64,000 bases of DNA, taken from positions 54,854 through 118,853 of the forward strand of contig MU603937.1 in assembly GCA_025201845.1 (NCBI GenBank), in the 5' to 3' direction. Position numbers and translations under genes: made by a program. This DNA is from Martensiomyces pterosporus. Taxonomy: Eukaryota; Kickxellomycota; Kickxellomycetes; Kickxellales; Kickxellaceae. Positions 28,560-38,873 of the stretch are shown here, one piece after another. Under the pieces are notes generated by a model. That model searched no databases. It saw only the letters and a list, made by a program, of their open reading frames with translations, and was not told the DNA's origin. Position 1 is the stretch's first letter; the number at the start of each line of letters is the position of its first letter.

Positions 28560-29819
28560 CTAGCTCATGTCGGCCAGTTCATCAAGATCATGCTGTATGC
28601 GCAGCTGATCGACGATATACTGCAACGCCGCGCCATTCATAACGCCCTCGAGGTCATACAGACTAAAGTTGACTCGGTGATCAGTAACTCTGTTCTGCGC
28701 GTAGTTGTACGTGCGGCACTTCTCGGACCGATCACCAGTGCCGATAAGCTTATTCCTTGACGCCCTCCTCTCATTCTCAATCTTCTGCCGCTCTCTCTCA
28801 TATAGACGGGCACGGAGCACCTGCATCGCCTTTTCTCTATTCCTAATCTGCGACCTTTCCTGCTGGTTCTCCACCGAAATGCCCGTAGGGATGTGCGTGA
28901 TCCGCACCGCACTGTCCGTGGTATTTACGTGCTGGCCGCCTTTGCCCGACGCGCGGAACACATCGATCCGCAGATCGCTCTCCTTGACCTCCACCTGCAC
29001 ATGTGTGGCCTGCGGCAGGACAGCCACAGTGACAGTGCTCGTGTGTATCCGGCCCTGGCTCTCCGTGGCGGGGACTCTCTGTACGCGGTGCACGCCAGAC
29101 TCAAACATCAATTCGCCGAACACGCCGCGCCCTGAAATCTCGGCCACTGCTTCCTTGACCTTCTCGCCATCTTCAACCTTGGACATGATGCCAAACCTCC
29201 ACCCCTTCACCTGCGAGTATCTCTCGTACATTCTCAGCAGATCGCCACTAAACAGCGACGCCTCGTCGCCGCCGGTCCCTGCTCTGATCTCCAAAATCGC
29301 GCCTGCTTTCTCTGCCGAATCCCTAGGCAGCAGGCCGCTAATGATGTCTTTCTCGCACTGGGCAATCCTGCTCAGCGCCTCTTGTCTCTCCTCTGCAGCC
29401 ATTGTGCGCATCAGTGGCTCGTTCGAGTCGATCATCAGCTGGAGGTCCGGTAGTTCCGCATACAGCCTCAGTAGCTCCTTGTAGGGAACCACGATTGCCC
29501 CGGTGTCGCTTAGGTCCTTGGATAGCCTGGCCAGCTCGTCGCGGCCCATGTCGGAGAGGCTGCCGCTGAGCCTTTCTGTTATTTCGGCGTGCTTCTTTTC
29601 AAGTACCTGGAGCTTTTCATGGATGCGCGGGGTCAGGTTGCTCTTGCCTGCGAGCTCACTGCCCTTTGGCAGCGCCGATCTGCCCGATGCTACTGATGCT
29701 GTGGAGGAGAACAGCCTGGACGAGCAGCCCAAGGCGTGTGCATGATATATCGAGGCGGGCCTGGTCCCTGTTGCAAAGCGATGGGGCGCTAGCACCCGTC
29801 CAAACACCGAACAAGACAT
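28560..29819 (-). CDS. MRF1: mitochondrial peptide chain release factor 1
   Basis: A 419-residue class I release factor of the RF1/mtRF1a type, ending mitochondrial translation at UAA/UAG. The catalytic GGQ lies in ASGKGGQHVNTTDSAVR near residue 290. The upstream core is typical (EIRAGTGGDEASLFSGDLLRMYERY) and the C-terminal part has D-H-R-V-N-F-S-L-Y-D-L. The codon-recognition region holds VHRVQRVPATESQGRIHTST, the RF1-type P-A-T segment. The first ~45 residues are basic and Ser/Ala-rich, fitting a mitochondrial presequence. Single exon. Divergent from SNX4 across about 500 bp. Confidence 0.96.
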   Translation of the reverse strand: MSCSVFGRVLAPHRFATGTRPASIYHAHALGCSSRLFSSTASVASGRSALPKGSELAGKSNLTPRIHEKLQVLEKKHAEITERLSGSLSDMGRDELARLSKDLSDTGAIVVPYKELLRLYAELPDLQLMIDSNEPLMRTMAAEERQEALSRIAQCEKDIISGLLPRDSAEKAGAILEIRAGTGGDEASLFSGDLLRMYERYSQVKGWRFGIMSKVEDGEKVKEAVAEISGRGVFGELMFESGVHRVQRVPATESQGRIHTSTVTVAVLPQATHVQVEVKESDLRIDVFRASGKGGQHVNTTDSAVRITHIPTGISVENQQERSQIRNREKAMQVLRARLYERERQKIENERRASRNKLIGTGDRSEKCRTYNYAQNRVTDHRVNFSLYDLEGVMNGAALQYIVDQLRIQHDLDELADMS

Positions 29820-30316
29820 GGCAGATATCTATTAACAACGAGCCAAACAACGAGAGAAAGAAGAAGAAAAAAAAAAACGAAAAAAGGAGCAAAGACGAGA
29901 AGCGTGCTCCTCCTGCATTATAGCGATAAGCAAGCCTAGGAACGCAACTTTGGTTCGAGTCAAATGCGGAATCAAAGAGCAGCAGCATCTGAGCAGCGAG
30001 CCGAGCCGCCATATTGGCTGGTGGCTGGTGGTCGTTGGGCGGGGCGGGTGACGTCCTGTTTCGCGGGGAGGGGGGTGCCAAAGCATGCATGATGGCAGCA
30101 GCTGGGCGTGGACAAAAACGAGCAGCTCTGTGGCCAAGCCCGGGTTTGTGTGGTGCCAAGCAAACGCTGCTCTTCTCCACTTCTTGCTCATACTCAGAAA
30201 TTTCGCCTTTTTTTTTTTTCCTATTTCATCCGCTTGCAGGTTCATTCCACTCACGCGACGATTTTACTCTTTGTTTCATTGCAGGAAATCCAAGAGCCAA
30301 CCATTTGCCCCCAGAC
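29820..30316. other. divergent promoter region, MRF1 / SNX4
   Basis: 497 bp. A-rich tract near 29858-29890 and T run near 30209-30220. A TTTCATTGCAG acceptor ending at 30284 suggests that the SNX4 leader is spliced; its donor is not certain. Confidence 0.5.
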
Positions 30317-31882
30317 ATGCAGGAGTCCGAGTATGACAGCGTTGTGTGGGACACTAGGGCTGGCGACGATAACGACAGTGGCAACGCAGCAGACAGCGGT
30401 GCTGGAGGTGCAGTTAGCAGCCCGCCCACCAGCACGCAGACATCGCCGTTTGGTGGGCTAGGAGATGATGCCTCACAGGACCGCCTAGATAGTGGCAACC
30501 TGCATGAGAGCCGCTTTGATAGTAGCAGTAACGCTGCGGCAGCCACCACGTCGTTCCAGGCACCATACAGCGGAGAGCTATCAACTTCTGCAGCTGCGCG
30601 TAGTAGCCACGGGCCAGACGAGGCTAGCAGCAAGGGACGGCAGGGACCCTCTCCAAATAGTGCAGATGCCAATTCGGTTGATATCGAGACCGAGGTGGGC
30701 GTCGACCAGCCACGCAAGGAAGGTGAGGGCACGAGCAGCCCATTCATCACGTATCTGGTGACAACCACAAGGACGAACCGCGCAAGCAAGGAGATTCGCC
30801 GGTATGCGCTGCGTAGGAGGTTCCAGGACTTTGCATGGCTGCATGAGCAGCTAACCAAGCAGTTTGTCTCGTGCGTAGTGCCGCCGTTGCCCGGGAAACA
30901 CAGGCTGGAGTACCTGACGGGGGACCGGTTCAGCGAGGAGTTTGTGAGCAAGAGGAAGCATGGGCTGGAGAGGTTCCTCAAGCGCATTGTTCTACACCCC
31001 ACTCTGCGTACCAGCCAGCATCTGACGGTGTTTTTGGAGGCGAAGGACTGGAGCTCAGAGTATGAGATCAAGGACAAAAGCGAGAGTGGCGTGCTGGACA
31101 GCATTGGCGACACGCTGCTGAATACGTTTAGCAAGGTGCGCAAGCGCGATGAAAGGTTTGTCGAGATGAGAGACAGCATTGCCAGATTGGAGGACAACCT
31201 CGCGCGCACCCAGAAGCTGTACCTGCGGGTGACCAAGAGGCAGCATGAGCTCCACCAGGCGTATGAGGAGCTGGGCACGGGGCTCGTCGATTTGGGCGAC
31301 ATCGAAACCGGGATGACGCTGGCGCTGGTGGAGTCGGGAAACGCCCTAAAGGCACACCATGTGGCGCTGAAGCAGCTGGCGGACCAGACAGAGGACTTGT
31401 TTTTGGGCGAGATCGAGGAGTACATCTCGTACTGCGAGGCATATATGGACATGCTCAAGCTGCGGGACCAGAAGCAGGCGGAATTCGAGGACCTCACAGA
31501 GTACCTGCAGCAGACCACGGCTGAGCGCGACCGTCTGTCCAACCACCAATCGGCTGTGGGTGTGACTGCGGTGACCAACTTTATTCGCGGCAAAGTACGC
31601 GATCTAAGGGGAGTGGATCCGGCGATTTCGAGGCAGCAGAGGATCCAGACCCTCACGGAACGGATCGCGGAGCTGCAGACGGCCGTGGAGACCAGCCAGG
31701 AGGACTCGGATGCGTTCTCGGAGCTTGTGGCTGGCGAGTACGATGTGTTTGCGCACATCAAGCAGCATGACTTTAAGCGCGCGTTTGCTGCGCTGGCGTC
31801 CTCGCACATCGACTTTTATGCCAAAAGCGTGGATATCTGGAGGTCGGTGATTCCGGAGCTGGAGAAGCTGCCTGTTGATTGA
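30317..31882 (+). CDS. SNX4: sorting nexin 4 / Atg24 (PX-BAR)
   Basis: A 521-residue PX-BAR sorting nexin of the SNX4/Atg24 class, which binds PI3P on endosomes and acts in recycling and selective autophagy. About 140 Ser/Asp-rich residues precede the PX domain (about 145-265). PX contains RRRFQDFAWLHEQL (PI3P-binding Arg-Arg-Phe), VVPPLPGKHRLEY with the PPxxK-like loop, and FVSKRKHGLERFLKRI. A long helical BAR region follows (about 280-521) with K-R-D-E-R-F-V-E-M-R-D and EIEEYISYCEAYMDML, ending in VWRSVIPEL-like sequence. The frame is open 101 codons upstream, but that part is Gly/Trp-rich and crosses a likely leader-intron acceptor, so I start at 30317. Confidence 0.92.
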   Translation: MQESEYDSVVWDTRAGDDNDSGNAADSGAGGAVSSPPTSTQTSPFGGLGDDASQDRLDSGNLHESRFDSSSNAAAATTSFQAPYSGELSTSAAARSSHGPDEASSKGRQGPSPNSADANSVDIETEVGVDQPRKEGEGTSSPFITYLVTTTRTNRASKEIRRYALRRRFQDFAWLHEQLTKQFVSCVVPPLPGKHRLEYLTGDRFSEEFVSKRKHGLERFLKRIVLHPTLRTSQHLTVFLEAKDWSSEYEIKDKSESGVLDSIGDTLLNTFSKVRKRDERFVEMRDSIARLEDNLARTQKLYLRVTKRQHELHQAYEELGTGLVDLGDIETGMTLALVESGNALKAHHVALKQLADQTEDLFLGEIEEYISYCEAYMDMLKLRDQKQAEFEDLTEYLQQTTAERDRLSNHQSAVGVTAVTNFIRGKVRDLRGVDPAISRQQRIQTLTERIAELQTAVETSQEDSDAFSELVAGEYDVFAHIKQHDFKRAFAALASSHIDFYAKSVDIWRSVIPELEKLPVD

Positions 31883-33001
31883 TCTCGCCAGCCTGGCCGA
31901 GATGCACGTACTATTATTTCATATTTTCTTTCACAGTTTTTTTTTTCTCTGTTGTGCAGCAGACTTTCTGCAGCGGCTGCCTTTCCCGGGCTGCAGCTCC
32001 TTCTATTCTGATTATATTTCTTTCCTCTTTGGGCACGAGACTTGCATGGTGTCTCCTTGAAGGCGGCGTGTTGCTGTGGCATTCTGCCAGGCGCATTCGC
32101 ACAATGGCTGCGCCCCGTCTAGGCAGTCCCACGAAGGAAAGGAAAAAAAAGGGTGCTACTTCTTATTCTTCCATCTCCGTTCAGGGAGAGAAAGCGCGGA
32201 TGCTACTCCTCTTCTCTGGATTGCATCTCTGCGGTGCTACTGCCCAAATAGTAAAAAGTGTGTGTGTGAGAGTGGAAAATACACAAAACGAAAAGTAATA
32301 CCCAGGGTTGGATTGCTTTGTTCCTCCTTCACACGGGCAAGAGGGCGGGGGGGAACCAGGGCACAGTCGCCGCCTCCCACCAGGCGGAATGGCCATATGT
32401 GCCGGGGGAGTAGGGCTCTTGTTTGTGTGGGGAGATGAAAGGGGGGGGGGACAATTTGCGCACACTACTCTGACACACTCCTGCCCGACGCCTACCTCAT
32501 ACAATGGAGTCTGTGCCATGGCAGAGAAAATGCTTGGCTGGTGTTACACGTGGCGGAGGAGCGCTGAAAATTAGTCTGCCAAACGATGTCCTCCTGTTTC
32601 TTCTCACCAAACCTTTCTTTTGCTTTTGCTCACACTCGGCGCACTCTTTATTATAGCTTTATTTAGCAAGCGCTTCTTACACGGCTTGTCTGGAAGACTA
32701 CAACAGATCGGGCTTGCAAGCTTATTGCTTGGACTTCCCACACATATATTGTCATCAGCCTCTGCGGTTTGTTTAGGATACGCCATACATTGTCACCATT
32801 ATTCCCTCCTTTTGTTTCCCACTCTTGCTTCGCTCAGCTAGACGGCGTTTTTTTTTTCTCAGCCATATACACTGTCTCATTTACCCTTGCCAGCAGTACC
32901 ACACACGCACACACGCACACGCACACACAGATAGGCTGCCTTCTATCCCATAGCCGCTTGCCATAAAAGACCACCTCCCACCGCGGACACACAGAGACAC
33001 G
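31883..33001. other. intergenic, promoter of second Rho GEF
   Basis: 1.12 kb with simple-sequence tracts: T runs near 31938, an A run near 32146, a 10-G run at 32441-32450, a T run near 32850 and a CA-rich run at about 32901-32930. No gene recognised. Confidence 0.6.
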
Positions 33002-36000
33002 ATGACCCCTACATCGCCTGGAGCCACACAGCTCCATGTCCAGGCGGGCAGCCATGGGCGCAGCAAACACAAGGGCTCGCCGTTCATCAGCTGGCTAAAG
33101 AAGGGCAGCACCGAGGACGCCGCGGTCGACGCGAAGAAGCTGGCGTCGCCGGCAGAGGAAATCAAGCTGGTGTTTCTGCGGCAGCTGGAGCTCGGCAGCT
33201 TCAACGTCGACGGGAAGAAGTACCACTCGGTGTTCACCGGGGCCCAGATAGTTGTAAGTATCACCCGCCTGGCTCCAGGCCCTGCGGTTGTGAGACCCCA
33301 TTTGGTGTGCAGTGAGGCGCAACACTCCAACCTGGGTTTGATCGACCTGCTGCTGGTCAAAATGCAGGTAAAATAGGCACACTGGCATGCATCATGGCCA
33401 TGCATCCTCCACACCAAGCGAGATCCTGCTTTCGGCGTGCTTCCGAAACACCCACACCCACATGTCAATCACCCGCCCTGCATTCCTAAGCCTCCTTGCC
33501 CCCAAGCGTAATCTGGATGCATGCCCAGTTCACACCTGCTCAGCATGCCCTCTTGCTTGTGTGTGTGTTTTTTTTAGGACATCATCCTGGGCCACTTTGG
33601 GCTGCCCGACAGAACCCTCGCATGCAACGTGGCGTCGCGGCTCATCGACTGCAGCCTCTACAAGCACGTCTCGGGGCCCTCCCTGGGCAAGGGCGATGGG
33701 ACGGTCGTGGACAGCAACACCGAGATCTACACGCTCACAGCCGAGGCGCACAAAGCCATGCGCAGCTTGCAAAAGCAGGACGCGTCGCTGCCGCGCTTGA
33801 GCAACGCCAAAAAGCACAGTGCCGCCAAGAGCTCCGCAGACTCGTCGTCTGCACACAGGACGCCCAGCAGCAGGTCCAGCCAGGGAGGCACGGGCAGTCG
33901 GAGCCATGGCAGGACGCAGGGCGGGTTTCTTCGCGGCGAGGTGAGGGCAAAGGGCATCACGCCGCCCCTCAGGTCCCCGCTGCCCCCGCTCATCACCACA
34001 TGTGCTGACCACGATAGCAGAGAGCAGGAGAGGAGGAAGGATAATACGGCGCACCGTGGCAGCAGCACCGAAGTGGAGGGATGCGGGGTGGGCCACCATG
34101 CGGCAATCGACTCGCCCTCGGACACCCTCGCCACACAGGCGTCCTCCATGCGCAATAGCAGCAGCAGCAGCAGCAGCACCAACCAGCCAATCACGCCGAC
34201 AACGGCCAGGGAGAGCATGGCGTCAAGCACCCTGCTGATGCTCCCGACGATGGAAGAGGACCAGGAGGGGGAGCAGGGGCAGGAGAGTGGCGGCTCGGGG
34301 GCGTCGCTGCAGCAGGTCAATATCCCCACGAGTGATCTGGACGGGCTGCTGAACACGTGGTCGTATCTGTCGGAGCGCTTCAGCCCACAGTACGGCTCCG
34401 ATGTGCTGCTACACCAGCAGGCGCCGTCGTCTGCGCCGGACAGCCCACGACCGGCGCCGCAGGAGAAGCCTGCACTGGATCGCAGCACGGCTTCGCCGAA
34501 GGGGGGCAGCCACAGAAAGACTGCCTCGTCAGCCGCCGCCCTGATGCGCAGCGGGCACCTACGTGCACCCGAGCCCGCAGGACGCAGCGTAGTTGGCCTG
34601 GACAGCGACCAGGATGCCACCGACGCGGCCAACGACATAGACTCCGACAACAACCGAGGGGCCCACGACGACCTTGACACGGAGAGCCCCAGCTGGGCGC
34701 GGCAGAGCCCCCTGAACGCCAGGCGTCGGTGGGCGATGTACAACGGACGGTTCGACGATGCCGAGCACGGCCACTTTGCGCGGCGGCTCTCACACACTGC
34801 CCGCAGATACCCCTCTGCGCCCAGTCTGTTTGAGCAGTGCAGCGACACGGGGTCGGATGCCACGTTCCGCGAGTCGCGCGACGCCAAGAGCCACATTATC
34901 GCCCGTCCGTCCCTGCCCCTGTCGTGCGAGGAGTACATGTGCGACTCGATGTTCACTCAAGGAAACAGCCCGAGGTTCTCGGACATAACCATTGCCAGCG
35001 GGTATTCGGGCCCCCAGTTCGCACACTCGCCGGACCGCTCCGTCCCATCGCTTGGAAGCATGGCGAGGTCGACCAGCGAGTACGGGTCGGCGCTGATGAT
35101 CAATGTCGAGAGCAATGGTTCCAGCATCTGCAGCAGCAGGCCCAGCGGAGGAGGGTCGCAGGCGCGAAGCAGCGCGGGATCGCAGTACACACCGCCCGTC
35201 CTGCCGCATTACCACGACGCGAAAGGCACCCCATCCGGGTTTGGCACAGCCTCAGGGCGGGCAGCGACGGAGGGCGAGGCGGTGTACTCGCCGCCGCATG
35301 AGGAAATATCGGGTGTTGCCATCGCGCCCATCCTCAGCCTCAACGGGAGCGAGGCAAGCAACCAGACGTCGCCCACGGTGCCTGAGGGCGACAGCTTTAT
35401 GGCTGGCAGCACGAGCATTTTTGGAAGCGTGGCCGCGAGCATCGAGGGCAGAGTCAAGCTTGGCGACTCGGTCACTGCCCTGAGCATCCCACACAATACG
35501 CTGGCACACCAGGTGTTCCGGCCGTCGGCGGATGGCGATGCGGAGCTCTCGCTTGTTGCCATGCTTCCAGCGAGCAGCAGCGAGGCCTCTCCAGCAGCCG
35601 CCGCAAGGGTGTCGGCCGATAGTTTTGTCCGCAATACTGCCGCTTCTTCGTCGACCCACCGCGTGGCTGGGCCCCCAGTCGAGTCCTTGGGCAATGTGAG
35701 GCTCGCAAGGGAGCACGCCGCTCCGGATCTTGCGCCAGCGGACCCACCGGCGCTGTCGGCGTTCAAGCCGCACCAATCCAGCCGCGCGTTGTCGGCCTCT
35801 CTGACCATTGACGTTGGACGTGCCGCCAGCCCGCCAAGCACCACGCCATCGCCCTTGCCCGTGCGAAACAGCATGGGATTCGGATCGGTAGCCGGTGCAG
35901 CGACCATCCCCACCGCGCTGTCCATGTTCGGCATCCGCGAGCCCTCGATCGACCAGGCCCGCACAGCACCCGACGACGACGGCGGCTCCGCATTCGGCAG

Positions 36001-38611
36001 CATCGGCAGGCAGCTGCACCTCTGGCGCGACACAATCCCGCCCGAGCTGCTTCAAATGCTCTCGCCCACTGCCATCGACCAGCAGGAGGCGATCCACGAG
36101 ATAATCACCACTGAGCAACGCTACCTCCACGACCTGGAGCTAATCGACGCTGTATTCGTCCAGCCCCTCCTAGCAGCCCCCGCGGTGATGCCGCAGAGTC
36201 GCGCAGAAGAGTTCCTCAAAACGCTGTTCTTCAACTACCAAGACCTCATCAAGAGCAGCCAGGCTCTGTGTGCCAAGCTTGCTCAAAGGCAGGCCGAGTC
36301 GCAGGTGGTCGAGCGGGTGGGCGACATTTTCCTCGAGTGGGCGGAGCATGATCTGTGTGAGTTCATTGAGTACTCGGTCCACGTCCCCCTGGCGCAGGCG
36401 GAGCTGGAGGCAGAGCTGCTGAAGAGCAAGGCCATGGCCGACTTCCTCAAGGACGCCGAGGCACACCCGGATGCGCGCAAGCTGCCCATCCAAAGCTTCA
36501 TCGGCCGGCCCGCCACGCGGTTCGCCCGGTACCCTCTGCTGCTGAACGCAATCATCAAGCGCGCGCCCGAGGGAGGCGACGACGTCCTGCTTCTGAACCG
36601 CGCTGTGGAGAAGGTGCGCCGGGCCTTGGACGAGGTTGACCGCAGAACCGGCGAGGGCGCAGAGGCACTAAGGATACGCCAGATCAGCCAGCGGCTGAGG
36701 CTGGTGAAGGGTGCTCGAGAGAGCCTGGCGCTGAGCAGTCCCTCTAGGCGGCTTATAAAGGAGGGTGTGTTCCATATGCCGGAAAACGGCGGCCAGGTGC
36801 TGGTGTTCTTGTTCGACAATTCGCTGATAATGGCGACGGAGGAGAGGGTCGCATATGCAAAGAACGTCCCCACGTATGTTGCCGACGAGCGGATCATCCC
36901 CATCTCGATGCTCGACGTCAGCATCCCGGCTGCCGAGACCAGCGCGCTGATGGGAATCCGCGAGGTGCTGGGCCTGCAATCGGGGCCGCGGCAAGGGCTG
37001 CTGCGGCACTCATCGTCGTCGTCCAGCGTCAAGGGTCGCGGCGCTGCGGCGTCTGCGGGCGGCGGCTCCGCTCGCATGCCGCTGTCGTTCATCCACATTG
37101 GGTGCCGCTCGCTGTGTCGCACATTGCTTGCGGGCTCGTCTGCTGAGCGCGACCAGTGGGTGGACACTGTGCACGCACGCATATGCACCCCGCAGACGCT
37201 CGTCGAGGCATACACGGACTTCCGGCTCCTCTCTGATAGGGACTTTGCGCACTCGCGGGTGCCCCTGTGCTCGGCGCCCTTTGTCTCGTCGTCGGGGTGC
37301 CAGATGATTCTGTTTGGCAACAAGGACGGCATGCACATGGGGATCTACGGCGTGCCCACGTCGGTTGTGAGGGTGAGCCATATCGGGAGCATATCGAAGA
37401 TCCACATCCTGCGCAAGTACAACATGGTCGTTGCCCTGTCCGACGCCAACCTGCTGGTGTTCGCCCTGTCGTCGATTGAAAAGAGTGCTGCACAGGCCAA
37501 TGCTGTCGTGCCGTGCACCAAGATTGCGTCCTCTGTCGGGTTCTTTGACGTGGGCGTCTATCTGGGCTCGCCACTGATTGTGCTGATGAAGCCGAGGGGA
37601 AGCAAGTCGCACTTCAAGTGCATCCAGCCGTACTTCAACGCGCCGTCCCCGTCCAACGCAGACGAGTCAGCCGGCAGTCCCGATCCGAGCGAAGGCGGCA
37701 GCAATGCGAGTGCCGAGGACTGCAAGACTGGTGGTGCTGTCAACAGTGCGCGCCTCTCAAGCACCCCCAGCAACGGCGACATTTCGCAAAGAACAGAGTC
37801 GCAGGACGGCATCCGCACCATACGCGTGGTGTACCAGAGCAGCCGGGCCAATCTGCGCCTGATCGGCGAGTTTGCGATATCCGGCAAGACCAAACGAGTC
37901 CACTTCCTCCGCCGCAAGCTCTGCATTGTGTGCAGCAGCGGATTCGAGATCGTCGACGTCCAGACCAGCCACATTCTGCGCAGCCTCCCCGACCCGATGG
38001 ACGACGATTTCTCGTTCATCGACCAGAACGAGAGCGGCCAGGCACTGGCGACCTGCAAAGTCGGCAGGGAGTTTCTGCTGTGCTTTGAGGCATTTGCCTT
38101 TTTCATCGACAACTTTGGGCGCAGGTCGCGGCCGCATGTGTTTATCCGCTGGGAAATGCGCCCGCATATGGTCACCTTCAGGTACCCCTATGTTGTGGCC
38201 ATCAATGCCAAGTTCCTGGAGGTAAGGCATATGGAGACAGGCGTCCTCCTCAGCATCGTCAGAATCCAAAAGGCTGCTTGTCTGAATCCGGACTCGAGGT
38301 CGCCAGTGCTGCACATTGCTGTGGGCCCGTCGATTGCCACCACGCCGGCACCCGCAGCGAATGCCAGCGCTTCTGCGTCGGGCGAGGATAGATCGCCCAC
38401 GTCGTCCACAACGCCCAGCAGCAGGCTGTCGTCGATATCGTCGGCATCCATTGCGCCGACGCCAGCGAATGGCGGCCATGCGAGCGTGGTGCCCGGACTG
38501 GCCGGACCCAGTGGCACGAAATCGTTCCCGGAGGGAAATCCGGCGTACTACAGAGTCATCGAGGTGCGCTTGCCGCCGCTAAGGACCACAGCAAAGTCCG
38601 TCGCCGCCTAG
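33002..38611 (+). CDS. second Rho guanine nucleotide exchange factor, DEP-DH-PH-CNH, two exons
   Basis: A 1761-residue ROM-type Rho GEF. Exon 1 is 33002-33253 and exon 2 is 33578-38611, a phase-0 join with a GTAAGT donor and a T-tract/TAG acceptor. The splice restores an N-terminal DEP domain (about residues 55-115): FTGAQIV joins DIILGHFGLPDRTLACNVAS, matching the F-T-G-x-x-A-V-D-x-I-x-x-I-I-x-x-x-D-R-N pattern of the other GEF. About 800 Ser-rich residues follow. DH lies at about 918-1110 (TTEQRYLHDLELIDAVFVQP, RPATRFARYPLLLNAIIKRA), PH at about 1140-1280 and CNH at about 1297-1645. The Cys motif between DEP and DH of the first GEF is not seen. The two may divide Rho1 activation between stages or stresses (inference). 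Confidence 0.93.
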
Positions 38612-38873
38612 AGCTCCATCCCGTGTGTGCATACCGTTTTTTTTACAGTCGTTTTTGCTTTCATATTACACCAAGTTTTCATAGCTACCACATTGCGACA
38701 TGCTTTTAATATATATGCTTGTAAATGAGAAGAAGAANNNNNNNNNNNNNNNNNNNNNNNNNNNNNNNNNNNNNNNNAAAAAAAAAAAGAAACATGCTAG
38801 CTGGGCTGTTGTGTAAAAAGGAGGACGGGCTGCAAGGGACGCAGGACGGGCTTTTTTTTCTTTCTTTTTTTTG
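38612..38873. other. convergent 3' region with 40-N gap
   Basis: Short region between the Rho GEF and PAT1 stops. N at 38738-38777 lies between a GAAGAA sequence and an A run, with a C/T and T-rich tract just beyond. The gap probably falls in a homopolymer or purine tract. Confidence 0.8.

Noticed and set aside
29945..29970. GGTTCGAGTC resembling a tRNA B box
   Set aside because: No 5-bp T-stem, no A box or acceptor stem around it on either strand.
30226..31809. 527-codon frame antisense to SNX4
   Set aside because: Ser/Cys/Leu-rich, domain-free, explained by codon bias of the sense PX-BAR gene.
33299..33368. Possible extra small exon in the second Rho GEF intron (AG...GTAAAA bounded)
   Set aside because: Direct joining of 33253 to 33578 already gives a continuous DEP domain aligned with the paralogue; an added exon would disrupt it.
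33727..34956. 409-codon frame antisense to the second Rho GEF
   Set aside because: Overlies the Ser-rich linker of the sense gene, low complexity, no domain.
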